Below, one piece after another: positions 1 to 6,169 of a stretch of DNA of 10,674 nucleotides (positions are counted from its first letter, which is position 1; each line of letters opens with the position of its first letter). The stretch is from an uncultured Chitinophagales bacterium (GTDB lineage Bacteria; Bacteroidota; Bacteroidia; Chitinophagales; Chitinophagaceae): contig CAMPIQ010000128.1 of NCBI GenBank assembly GCA_946886475.1, positions 1 through 10,674 on the forward strand. The letters are read 5' to 3'. The notes beneath the pieces are model-generated. The model saw only the letters and a list, made by a program, of their open reading frames with translations. It was not told where the DNA came from and searched no databases. A program made the translations under genes and the position numbers.

Positions 1-2
1 TG

Positions 3-75
3 AGCCACTTGTCGGAATCGAACCAACGACCTACTGATTACAAATCAGTTGCTCTACCAGCTGAGCTAAAGTGGC
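3..75 (-). tRNA. tRNA-Thr (anticodon UGU)
   Basis: Read on the minus strand, a complete 73-nt cloverleaf folds with no mismatch. It has a 7-bp acceptor stem (GCCACTT with AAGTGGC), a 4-bp D stem, a 5-bp anticodon stem (ACTGA/TCAGT) around loop TTTGTAA, a 5-nt variable loop, and a T stem GTTGG/CCGAC (one G-U pair) around TTCGATT. The anticodon TGT reads ACA threonine codons. The discriminator base is U and no full CCA follows it, so CCA is probably added after transcription. In Bacteroidota a threonine tRNA commonly follows rpsU-xerC-hpf and starts a short tRNA cluster leading into tuf. Further tRNAs would be expected just past the left edge, which I cannot see. Confidence 0.97.
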
Positions 76-241
76 TTATTTAAAAGAACTTCCGTTATTT
101 ATTCCTTTTCCATTTCCAGAAAGGAAGAATGTACCTGATAAAAATTCCTTCCGCATATAGAGGCCGGCCTACCTAACTAATTCAAACCCCGGATACTGTC
201 TGGCATAAGGCAATAAAGAACTACCCCATTTTTTGGGAAGG

Positions 242-274
242 CAAAGGTAAAGGAAATTGATTATTAGAAACAAA
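242..274 (-). promoter_or_regulatory. Candidate Bacteroidota-type promoter for the tRNA-Thr transcript
   Basis: On the minus strand TTTG (274-271) is followed after 21 nt by TACCTTTG (249-242). This is an exact match to the Bacteroidota -33 (TTTG) and -7 (TAnnTTTG) elements at an accepted spacing. Transcription would start near 235-238, giving a leader of about 160 nt before the tRNA at 75. The -33 box lies just inside or just upstream of the divergent glycosyltransferase gene, depending on which start that gene uses. No comparably good plus-strand promoter was found in 76-280. The assignment rests on motif match only. Confidence 0.5.
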
Positions 275-280
275 GGCGAA

Positions 281-1822
281 ATGATTTTTTTAAGAAAAAC
301 ATTTAGTTTGGCATATCATATGACGTTTTTGAAGTTACCAAAACCAATAGGATGGCTATTTTGCCTGACCTTCCTTATTTTTTTACTGTATAGGATTTTA
401 CTTATAAAAACTGTCCAGACAGACCTTGGAGGAATAGAAAACGCAGTAGTTTATTTTATTCAGCGCTCGCTGGCAGGTATCAGTATTTACACAGATCCTG
501 AATTAGCCCCTTATTCCATTAACCAGTATGGACCGCTTTATTATATGCTGGCCCATTTTGCAGGAAGTATTGCCGGTACCGATCCTGACGATGTGCTTTC
601 CGTATTTATGTTGAACCGCACCATTTCCCTGGTATTGAATATTCTTTATGTATCCGTCATTATTTTAATTGCCAGTCATATTTTTTCGCTTGGTACCAGA
701 AAGAGCATGGCAGCTGCTGTTATTTGTTTCATTTTTCTTGAGATCACATCTTTTGCAAGAACCGACAGCCTGAATCATTTTCTTTTTTTCCTTTCCATCT
801 ATTTTTTCCTGTTGTGGGAAAAAAAGAGGCAGGTGCACACATACCTCCTGGTGATCAGCGCCCTTATTGCTGTTGCCGCCATTTTCACAAAACAATCCTC
901 CTTTACCATTCCGGTATTGGTGGGAAGCTGGTTATTGATCACCAAAAAAAATAAAGATCTGCTGGTGTTTACCCTTTCCTGTTTACTGGGAACTTTAATA
1001 GCCCTCATCATGATCCATGTAAAATGGGGGCTTCCTGTTTTTTTTAAAAATGCGGTGGAAGGATTGAACAATGGCATTAACGCCGGGTTATTCTGGGGCA
1101 ATATCATCAAGCCCTTTTTTGCATCTTTCGGGTTGTTATTTATACCGCTTGCAGCCCTGGTATACCATAAATTAAAAAAGGAACATCATTTTTACCTGAG
1201 GTTTACAGCTTTTGCCCTGATACTGCAGTTTTCAATTAGCGCCCTGCTATCGTTGAAGTTTGGTTCACACATTAACTATTTCACCGAATTCTGGACGCTT
1301 TTGATTTTGGGTTGTGCATTTTACTGGGACTATGCTAACATCAAATTCAAAAAAAGCTTCCCTGCGTTCCCTTTATTATTTTTATCATTCATTCTGATCT
1401 TAAAAATTGGACTTATCAGCTTTCCGCTTTATGAAGAATTAAACAATGACCAGCAAACACGTAAGGCATATTTTGATAGAGAGAATAACCTTGCATTAAG
1501 AATCAAAAAAAATATAGAGGCCTCACCGCACCAGCTGGTGTTCAATGACCTGTTCAGCCCACATAGTTATTTAAACAACCTGCTTTACAGATCGGCCATC
1601 ATGCCTCAATATGAAATTGTATTTTTCACTACTTACAAGAGAAAAGTTTTTGATTACAGCCATTTTAAAAATATTTTTAAAACAGGACAAGTGGCATATA
1701 TCATTACAAGATCTGCGGTTGAAAAGCCGGAATTTATGGACTTTTCAATTGAGAATTACAAATTGGTAAGCGATAAGGATGGATACAGGGTATTTGCTTA
1801 TGAAGGCACCAGCTATAAATAA
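281..1822 (+). CDS. Polytopic GT-C type glycosyltransferase (GT39/RgtA-like)
   Basis: The 513-residue protein has an N-terminal membrane helix (about 24-44), roughly ten hydrophobic segments in all, and a soluble tail of about 130 residues. The first extracytoplasmic loop carries acidic residues (DLGGIEN near 48-54) followed by YGPLYYML (83-90). RTD near 160-162 and TKQSS near 203-207 also fit the PMT/ArnT/RgtA-like GT-C pattern. Such enzymes use polyprenyl-phosphate sugars and act on the outer face of the inner membrane; substrate and acceptor are unknown. I chose ATG 281 (AAAGG 4 nt upstream). A TTG at 257 would add eight residues and ATG 320 is also possible. The gene is convergent with hpf, shares a hairpin with it, and has no same-strand partner in the window. 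Its position between hpf and tRNA-Thr suggests insertion into a housekeeping run. Confidence 0.8.
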   Translation: MIFLRKTFSLAYHMTFLKLPKPIGWLFCLTFLIFLLYRILLIKTVQTDLGGIENAVVYFIQRSLAGISIYTDPELAPYSINQYGPLYYMLAHFAGSIAGTDPDDVLSVFMLNRTISLVLNILYVSVIILIASHIFSLGTRKSMAAAVICFIFLEITSFARTDSLNHFLFFLSIYFFLLWEKKRQVHTYLLVISALIAVAAIFTKQSSFTIPVLVGSWLLITKKNKDLLVFTLSCLLGTLIALIMIHVKWGLPVFFKNAVEGLNNGINAGLFWGNIIKPFFASFGLLFIPLAALVYHKLKKEHHFYLRFTAFALILQFSISALLSLKFGSHINYFTEFWTLLILGCAFYWDYANIKFKKSFPAFPLLFLSFILILKIGLISFPLYEELNNDQQTRKAYFDRENNLALRIKKNIEASPHQLVFNDLFSPHSYLNNLLYRSAIMPQYEIVFFTTYKRKVFDYSHFKNIFKTGQVAYIITRSAVEKPEFMDFSIENYKLVSDKDGYRVFAYEGTSYK

Positions 1823-1845
1823 AAAATCCCGACGAATCGGGATTT
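1821..1845 (-). terminator. Terminator of the hpf transcript, possibly bidirectional
   Basis: A 9-bp perfect stem (AAATCCCGA 1824-1832, TCGGGATTT 1837-1845) closes a CGAA tetraloop, lying 5 bp after the hpf stop codon. On the minus strand the stem runs into TTTTTT and then more T-rich sequence, a good rho-independent terminator for hpf. In the plus direction only TTT follows the stem, so termination of the convergent glycosyltransferase transcript would be weaker. The hairpin separates the hpf transcript from tRNA-Thr, which therefore needs its own promoter. Confidence 0.85.
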
Positions 1846-1850
1846 AAACA

Positions 1851-2150
1851 TCAGGCTGCAAGTTTTTCTTTTTTTCTTTTTATCTGGTTAACCATCGATT
1901 CAAGCGCTTCATCAAAAGAAGCTTCAAATGATTTGCTGGTCGATTTTACAAAGAACTCAGATCTGGGTACCCTTACTCTGATTTCTGCGATCTTGTCTTT
2001 AATGTTATGTACTACATTATCCAGTTTTAAAAACACATCCACATTAATAATGCGGTCATGATACTGCGTGAGCTTTGCGAGTTTTTGATTTACATATTCT
2101 ATCAATCTTGTGTCCGCATTGAAATGTACTGTTTGAATATTAACGTTCAT
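1851..2150 (-). CDS. hpf: Ribosome hibernation promoting factor, short HPF/RaiA family
   Basis: The 99-residue protein begins MNVNIQTVHFNAD and has the single HPF/YfiA (S30AE) beta-alpha-beta fold: a first strand, a helix with RLIEYVNQKLAKL (15-27), strands around INVDVFLKLDN and KIAEIRVRVP, and a basic C-terminal helix ending KRKKEKLAA. Family members bind the mRNA/tRNA channel of the 30S subunit and inactivate ribosomes in slow growth. There is no C-terminal dimerisation domain, so it is of the short type. I chose ATG at 2150 because the family starts MNVNI; the frame is open to a codon at 2177 that would add nine unrelated residues. No SD is visible. It lies 126 bp after xerC; a promoter in that gap is possible, but the best candidate was weak. 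Confidence 0.93.
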   Translation of the reverse strand: MNVNIQTVHFNADTRLIEYVNQKLAKLTQYHDRIINVDVFLKLDNVVHNIKDKIAEIRVRVPRSEFFVKSTSKSFEASFDEALESMVNQIKRKKEKLAA

Positions 2151-2276
2151 AGAAATCGCATTTAGAAAATGAAACAATAAATAAAGAACTAAAATGATCT
2201 GCTATGAAGTTACTCTACAATGTATTTTCTACCAAGTAAAACAGGATAATTTTATTGTACAAATCCGGTATTTTAA

Positions 2277-3167
2277 CTAGGCCTTCGGATGAGCTTTTTT
2301 ATAAATATTCCTGAGCTTTTCAATACTGTTGTGGGTATAGACCTGTGTGGAAGCCAGGCTGCTGTGCCCAAGCAGATCTTTAACTGCATTTAGATCCGCG
2401 CCATTATTGGTGAGGTGGGTTGCAAAGCTGTGCCTGAGGATATGTGGACTCTTTTTCTCTGTGGTGGTAACGAGGCTCAGATATTTATTTACTATGGAAT
2501 AAACGGTTCTTGGGGCGAGTTTTTTTCCCCTGGAATTGATCAGTAAAACGTCATGGCTTCCAAATTCCTTTTTTTGGGACTGGTATTGTGTGATCGCAGC
2601 AAGTAATTCCGGGCTGATGGGAACAATTCTTTCCTTATTACCCTTGCCAAGGATCTTGAGACTGAGATTAGCGGCATTTACCTGGGAGCAGGTAAGGTTG
2701 ATCAGCTCACTCAGCCGCATTCCGGTATGGTAAAATAACAATAATAAAAGCCGGTCAGTTTTACCCTGCCAGTTGTCAGGAAATTCCACATGGTGAAACA
2801 GTGTACTGATATCTTTATCTGACACGAAGGACGGAAGCCTGGATTCATTTTTTGGAGCGATCACTTTTCCCATGGGAGAAAGTTCAAGCACACCGGTTTT
2901 CAACTGGTATTTAAAAAAAGATTTAAGGGTTGAAATTTTACGGTTGATGCTTCTGGAACTCATGGCTGCATCTTTCAATGATGCCAGCCAGCTTCGAACA
3001 TACACATGTGTAAGTTGTTGCAGTGGCGTATCACCATATTGCATCACTATATAATCAAAAAAAGCTGTAAGGTCGTTCTCGTAAGATATGATGGTATGGC
3101 GGGAATACCTTTTTTCAAATTTAATGTAGTTAATATATGGCTGGATCACCGGATGGGCTGTATGCAT
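2277..3167 (-). CDS. xerC: Xer-type tyrosine recombinase
   Basis: The 296-residue protein has the size and layout of chromosomal XerC/XerD: a SAM-like core-binding domain (about 1-95, with SYENDL and INRKISTLKSFFKY) and a C-terminal catalytic domain. The full catalytic set is present: R151 (GMRLSE), K175 (GKGNKER), H242 and R245 (HILRHSFATHL), H268 (LGHSS) and the Y277 nucleophile (QVYTH). Such enzymes resolve chromosome dimers at dif near the terminus. Which paralogue it is cannot be settled from sequence alone; the locus is usually labelled xerC in this phylum. I chose ATG 3167. The in-frame TTG at 3185 would lie inside a terminator-like hairpin and adds six non-family residues. The U-tract of that hairpin ends at the ATG, so expression probably depends on read-through from rpsU or an unseen promoter. 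Confidence 0.93.
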   Translation of the reverse strand: MHTAHPVIQPYINYIKFEKRYSRHTIISYENDLTAFFDYIVMQYGDTPLQQLTHVYVRSWLASLKDAAMSSRSINRKISTLKSFFKYQLKTGVLELSPMGKVIAPKNESRLPSFVSDKDISTLFHHVEFPDNWQGKTDRLLLLLFYHTGMRLSELINLTCSQVNAANLSLKILGKGNKERIVPISPELLAAITQYQSQKKEFGSHDVLLINSRGKKLAPRTVYSIVNKYLSLVTTTEKKSPHILRHSFATHLTNNGADLNAVKDLLGHSSLASTQVYTHNSIEKLRNIYKKAHPKA

Positions 3168-3208
3168 AAAAAACAATAGCTGCAAAGTAGTAAAAACCTT
3201 GCAGCTAT
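3168..3208 (-). terminator. Terminator or attenuator between rpsU and xerC
   Basis: On the minus strand a perfect 10-bp stem (ATAGCTGCAA at 3208-3199, TTGCAGCTAT at 3185-3176) with a 13-nt loop is followed at once by TGTTTTTT (3175-3168), and the xerC ATG follows with no gap. This is the form of an intrinsic terminator, with moderate GC in the stem. It would let rpsU be made in large excess over xerC and hpf. It also leaves xerC no room for an SD, since its upstream region is the hairpin and U-tract. Confidence 0.75.
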
Positions 3209-3230
3209 AAAATATATGAAAGAGGCAATC

Positions 3231-3246
3231 AGCTTAAGCTTAAGCT
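3231..3246. repeat. 16-bp perfect palindrome at the rpsU stop codon
   Basis: AGCTTAAGCTTAAGCT equals its own reverse complement and contains overlapping AAGCTT and CTTAAG units. It spans the last rpsU codon, its TAA stop and the following bases. As RNA it could form a 6-bp stem with a 4-nt loop, but there is no adjoining T-tract, so it is not a terminator by itself. Function unknown; chance is possible. Confidence 0.6.
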
Positions 3247-3437
3247 TCGATCTTTCCGCTTGCTATCTTTTGCTTGTAAACAGCTTTCAACACCTGGCCC
3301 CTCCGTCTGATGGAAGGCTTGATGAAGGACTGTCTTTCACGCAACTGCAACAGGATCTTGGCCTTTTCGAACTTCTTCTTGTATTTCTTAAGGGCCTTAT
3401 CTATGTTTTCGCAGTCTTTAGAATCGATAATTAGCAT
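3240..3437 (-). CDS. rpsU: 30S ribosomal protein bS21
   Basis: The 65-residue, lysine/arginine-rich protein starts MLIIDSKDCENIDKALKKYK and contains RERQSFIKPSIRRRGQVLKA, the bS21 signature, with a short basic C-terminal tail. It sits at the 30S platform near the 3' end of 16S rRNA. ATG 3437 is fixed by a perfect AAGGAGGT with 7 nt spacing and by family length; the open frame extends upstream to 3491 without homology. It is the only gene here with a full SD. In Bacteroidota ribosomes bS21, with bS18 and bS6, has been reported to hide the anti-SD, and rpsU with its strong SD to be autoregulated, translated best by ribosomes lacking bS21. The leader here fits that model. A terminator-like hairpin follows before xerC. 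Confidence 0.97.
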   Translation of the reverse strand: MLIIDSKDCENIDKALKKYKKKFEKAKILLQLRERQSFIKPSIRRRGQVLKAVYKQKIASGKIEA

Positions 3438-3444
3438 GCTATAT

Positions 3445-3452
3445 ACCTCCTT
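3445..3452 (-). promoter_or_regulatory. Perfect Shine-Dalgarno of rpsU
   Basis: AAGGAGGT on the minus strand (3452-3445) is fully complementary to the usual anti-SD core and lies 7 nt before the rpsU ATG. It fixes the start at 3437. None of the other nine full-length genes in the window has such a site; the next best is a partial AAAGG before the gene at 281. Confidence 0.93.
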
Positions 3453-3469
3453 AAATGATTTTAGGGAGG
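3446..3469 (-). promoter_or_regulatory. Possible SD-occluding hairpin in the rpsU leader
   Basis: In the rpsU direction CCTCC (3469-3465) can pair with the GGAGG core of the SD (3450-3446). After one C-A mismatch (3464/3451) the stem continues with TAAA (3463-3460) and TTTA (3455-3452) around a 4-nt loop (ATCA). The fold would mask the SD until opened. If the candidate promoter at 3470-3502 is correct, transcription starts within or just past the CCTCC arm, so whether the arm is in the RNA is uncertain. Confidence 0.45.
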
Positions 3470-3502
3470 CGAAGATAAGCATCAATGCCAATTTATTCCA
3501 AA
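3470..3502 (-). promoter_or_regulatory. Candidate promoter of rpsU
   Basis: On the minus strand TTTG (3502-3499) is followed after 21 nt by TATCTTCG (3477-3470), one base off the Bacteroidota -7 element TAnnTTTG. The spacing equals that of the candidate tRNA-Thr promoter at 242-274. The start would be about 25-30 nt before the rpsU ATG. No similar plus-strand promoter for the divergent ribE gene was recognised in the 95-bp gap, and no FMN riboswitch core was seen. Confidence 0.45.
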
Positions 3503-3532
3503 ATAAAATGCAAAAACACGAATTTTACCGGC

Positions 3533-4123
3533 ATGTTCACAGGTATCATTGAAAACATGGGCCAGGTAAAGGAAATTTCCGCCACCGGCACCAATAAAAC
3601 TTTCTGGATCACTTCTCCCCTTTCTGGCAGCTTTAAAGTTGACCAAAGCATTTCCCACAACGGTGTTTGTCTTACGGTTGAAGAAACCGGGGAAGGGATG
3701 CATAGGGTAACGGCTGTGGAGGAAACGCTCAAAAGAACGAATCTGAACCAATGGCAACCCGGAACCCCGATCAATCTGGAAAGAAGCCTCCTGCCGGAGA
3801 GCCGTCTGGATGGGCATTTTGTGCAGGGACATGTGGATGCAACCGGCGTACTCAAAAAGATCAGGGAGAAACAGGGCAGCCATGAGCTGGAATTCAGATT
3901 CCCCAAAAAACTGGCAGCCCTGGTTATTGAAAAAGGATCCATTTCTATTAATGGAGTGAGCCTTACCGCATTTGATGTAAAAAAGGATGCTTTCAAAGTG
4001 GCCGTCATTCCATATACATTTGAGCATACCAACCTTCAATACCTGAAAGAAAATGATGAAGTGAACCTGGAATTTGACATGATTGGAAAATATATCCTCA
4101 GAAAATTATCTTTGGATAAATAG
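3533..4123 (+). CDS. ribE: Riboflavin synthase (alpha chain)
   Basis: The 196-residue protein has two tandem lumazine-binding repeats of about 95 residues. The first opens with MFTGIIE and contains SISHNGVCLTV (39-49). The second begins near GHFVQGHVDATG (94-105) and contains SISINGVSLTAF (136-147) and IPYTFEHTNL (159-168). The enzyme acts as a cytosolic trimer and converts two 6,7-dimethyl-8-ribityllumazine molecules to riboflavin plus a pyrimidine that is recycled, the last step of riboflavin synthesis. ATG 3533 is chosen because the family begins with MFTG; an upstream in-frame ATG at 3485 would add 16 residues without homology. It is divergent from rpsU and lies only 13 bp before the acyltransferase gene, so it may lead the transcript of the envelope genes. 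Confidence 0.96.
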   Translation: MFTGIIENMGQVKEISATGTNKTFWITSPLSGSFKVDQSISHNGVCLTVEETGEGMHRVTAVEETLKRTNLNQWQPGTPINLERSLLPESRLDGHFVQGHVDATGVLKKIREKQGSHELEFRFPKKLAALVIEKGSISINGVSLTAFDVKKDAFKVAVIPYTFEHTNLQYLKENDEVNLEFDMIGKYILRKLSLDK

Positions 4124-4136
4124 ATCCATAATCTGA

Positions 4137-5222
4137 ATGAATAAAACCCTTCTGACCAAAAAATATTATCCCGCGTTAGATGGCATCAGGGGCCTGGCAA
4201 TCTTACTTGTTATTATTTACCACAATTTCAATTTCATTGGCGTTTCTTATTTCGGGTGGCTGGGAGTGGACCTGTTTTTTGTATTATCGGGATTCCTGAT
4301 CACCGATATACTTATGGGATCAATTAATGAAAAACATTTTCTCCGGAATTTTTATGCCAGGAGAGTGCTGCGGATCTTCCCTTTGTATTATTTAACACTG
4401 GTCATTTTTATTTTCATCCTGCCCCTGCTATTCAAACCATCCAGCCAGTTTGATTACTTTGTTGACCACCAGGCCTGGTTCTGGAGCTTTTTACAGAACT
4501 GGCTATTCATAATTAATCCGGCACCTTCATCGGTTATTTTAAACCATTACTGGTCTTTGGCTGTTGAAGAACAATTTTACCTCATCTGGCCCTTTGTTAT
4601 ACTGTTATTTAGAAAACCAAGACAACTGCTCATTTTTATTACAGCGGTCCTGTTTTCCGTATTAATGCTCCGCCTTTATTTATGGAACCAGGACTTTGGT
4701 ATAGCCTATTTCAACCTGTACACATTTACAAGAATAGATGGCATTTGCATTGGGTGTATGGTTGCCCTGATACAAAGAATGGACCTGGAGTTCATTAAAA
4801 AAAGAACCGCCCTAATTGTCTTAACCTTTGCAGGCCTGAACCTGCTATTTGATTTTATCAACAAGCAGTACGATTTTTCCTTTCCTTACCTGGCATTGGT
4901 TGGTTACTCAACTTTTGCCATGCTGTTTGGTCTTCTGGTTAATGAAGCAACCACCGGAGGGAACAAATGGATTGAACTTATCTTCAATAACCGTGTATTA
5001 AAATTCTTTGGAAAGATCTCTTTTGGACTCTATATCTTTCACTGGCCGGTGTATATAATTTTGAAACCCGTAATCTATAACTGGTGGCAGAAGCATATTG
5101 AAGGATTTGCCACCCTGGCCGCTTCACTTATTCCCACCCTGCTTGCACTTGGCATTAGTGTGCTGAGTTATTATTATTTTGAGAAAAGATTCCTTCAGTT
5201 AAAAAAGCAATTCTCCACCTGA
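4137..5222 (+). CDS. Membrane acyltransferase, acyltransferase-3 (OafA/NodX-like) family
   Basis: The 361-residue protein has about ten membrane helices and the conserved points of the family: ALDGIRGLAILLVIIYH (13-29, with H29 the usual catalytic histidine), GVDLFFVLSGFLIT (43-56), RRVLRIFPLYYL (75-86), SLAVEEQFYLIWPF (140-153) and GLYIFHWPVY (298-307). Family members move acetyl or other acyl groups onto sugars of O-antigen, capsule or peptidoglycan. There is no extra C-terminal SGNH domain. The ATG follows the ribE stop by 13 bp and the stop overlaps the next start in TGATG, which suggests translational coupling. The context with sugar transferases suggests that it decorates the same glycan; the acyl group and acceptor cannot be told from sequence. 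Confidence 0.9.
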   Translation: MNKTLLTKKYYPALDGIRGLAILLVIIYHNFNFIGVSYFGWLGVDLFFVLSGFLITDILMGSINEKHFLRNFYARRVLRIFPLYYLTLVIFIFILPLLFKPSSQFDYFVDHQAWFWSFLQNWLFIINPAPSSVILNHYWSLAVEEQFYLIWPFVILLFRKPRQLLIFITAVLFSVLMLRLYLWNQDFGIAYFNLYTFTRIDGICIGCMVALIQRMDLEFIKKRTALIVLTFAGLNLLFDFINKQYDFSFPYLALVGYSTFAMLFGLLVNEATTGGNKWIELIFNNRVLKFFGKISFGLYIFHWPVYIILKPVIYNWWQKHIEGFATLAASLIPTLLALGISVLSYYYFEKRFLQLKKQFST

Positions 5223-6166
5223 TGCATCAACCGAGGCAAATATTGATACTAAGCCCATTTTATAATGATGAAGCATCTTTTACCCATTTTGCTGCAGACC
5301 TGGAAAAAACTATTCAATCCATCGGGGACTGCCGGTTTTCTTTTTTGGTTATTAACGATGGGTCCACCGGTGGGGTAGATCTTCGAACAACCATCCCCTT
5401 AACATTAGTACACCTCCACAGGAATATCGGACACCAGAAATCAATTGCCATAGGACTTGCCTATGCTGAAAAGAATTTGAATTTTGATTGCGTTATCATT
5501 ATGGATTGCGATGGCGAGGACAAACCCTCCGACCTTGTTTCTTTAATTGAAAAAAGCAGGCAGACAAATAACATTATTGTAGCTAAAAGGGGAAAGAGGC
5601 TGGAAGGAATATCATTCAGGATATTTTATTTCATGTATAAGATCCTTGCGCATATGCTTACAGGTAAAAAAATAACATTTGGCAATTTCATGCTTTTGCC
5701 AAAAGCGGAAGTAAAAAAGATCATTCATTACAGTGAAATATGGAATCACCTTGCAGGTACAATCATAAAATCAAAACTTCCTTATAGTCAAATCACTTTT
5801 CACAGGGGCAAACGGCATGTTGGCAGCTCTTCAATGAATTTTAAATCACTGCTGCTGCATGGTCTCGGTGCCATTGGTGTATTCATTGAAATCATTGCAG
5901 CAAGACTTATGATTTTTTCTTTAATGATGATTTTGCTTTGTGCTTCAGCAATGCTTATTGTGGTTTATATAAAATTATTTACCCGGGAAGCCATCCCCGG
6001 CTGGGCAACTACTGTAATCTCCTCTTTATTGATCGTTCTTCTGCAAAGTTTTCTTTTATCCTTATTTACCATTTTTCTGTTTCTTTCATCACAGGGCCAG
6101 CAAAAGATCATTCCGGCCCACCATTTCATGGATTATATCCAATTAATTGAAGCAAATAAAGATTAA
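5222..6166 (+). CDS. GT2 polyprenyl-phosphate glycosyltransferase, GtrB/DPM1-like, with two C-terminal helices
   Basis: The 314-residue protein has an N-terminal GT-A domain: LILSPFYNDEASF (8-20), VINDGST (43-49), HRNIGHQKSIAIGLAYA (66-82) and MDCDGEDKP (94-102), the equivalent of the metal-binding DxD stretch in DPM1/GtrB. HRGKRHVGSSSMNFKSLL (194-211) matches the family's R-x-x-R region. Two hydrophobic helices (about 229-250 and 265-288) sit at the C-terminus as in GtrB, CsbB and ArnC. Such enzymes move a sugar from a nucleotide donor to undecaprenyl phosphate at the cytosolic face. It overlaps the acyltransferase stop by one base and ends 3 bp before the methyltransferase. The YfhO-like protein downstream would be a natural user of its product. 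Sugar identity is unknown. Confidence 0.87.
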   Translation: MHQPRQILILSPFYNDEASFTHFAADLEKTIQSIGDCRFSFLVINDGSTGGVDLRTTIPLTLVHLHRNIGHQKSIAIGLAYAEKNLNFDCVIIMDCDGEDKPSDLVSLIEKSRQTNNIIVAKRGKRLEGISFRIFYFMYKILAHMLTGKKITFGNFMLLPKAEVKKIIHYSEIWNHLAGTIIKSKLPYSQITFHRGKRHVGSSSMNFKSLLLHGLGAIGVFIEIIAARLMIFSLMMILLCASAMLIVVYIKLFTREAIPGWATTVISSLLIVLLQSFLLSLFTIFLFLSSQGQQKIIPAHHFMDYIQLIEANKD

Positions 6167-6169
6167 CTG

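Noticed and set aside
162..169. GGCCGGCC palindrome and scattered CTTCC/GGAAG repeats before the first gene
   Set aside because: The palindrome is an isolated 8-mer and the short repeats do not form a consistent stem or array; no function can be supported.
2151..2276. Separate promoter for hpf in the 126-bp gap after xerC
   Set aside because: A TTTG at 2263-2260 has the right distance to TACTTGGT at 2238-2231, but the latter matches only about half of the fixed -7 positions.
2277..3167. Tyrosine recombinase near a tRNA gene as the integrase of a genomic island
   Set aside because: Its length, domain layout and catalytic motifs are those of a chromosomal Xer protein, it lies in the usual rpsU-xerC-hpf order, and no repeat of the tRNA 3' end or other mobile genes were seen.
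3438..3532. FMN riboswitch before the riboflavin synthase gene
   Set aside because: The interval is only 95 bp, is mostly taken up by the rpsU control region, and shows none of the conserved RFN-element core.
3493..4039. Long minus-strand open frames (about 180 codons) opposite ribE
   Set aside because: They mirror the ribE reading frame, show no recognisable domain, and ribE itself is certain.
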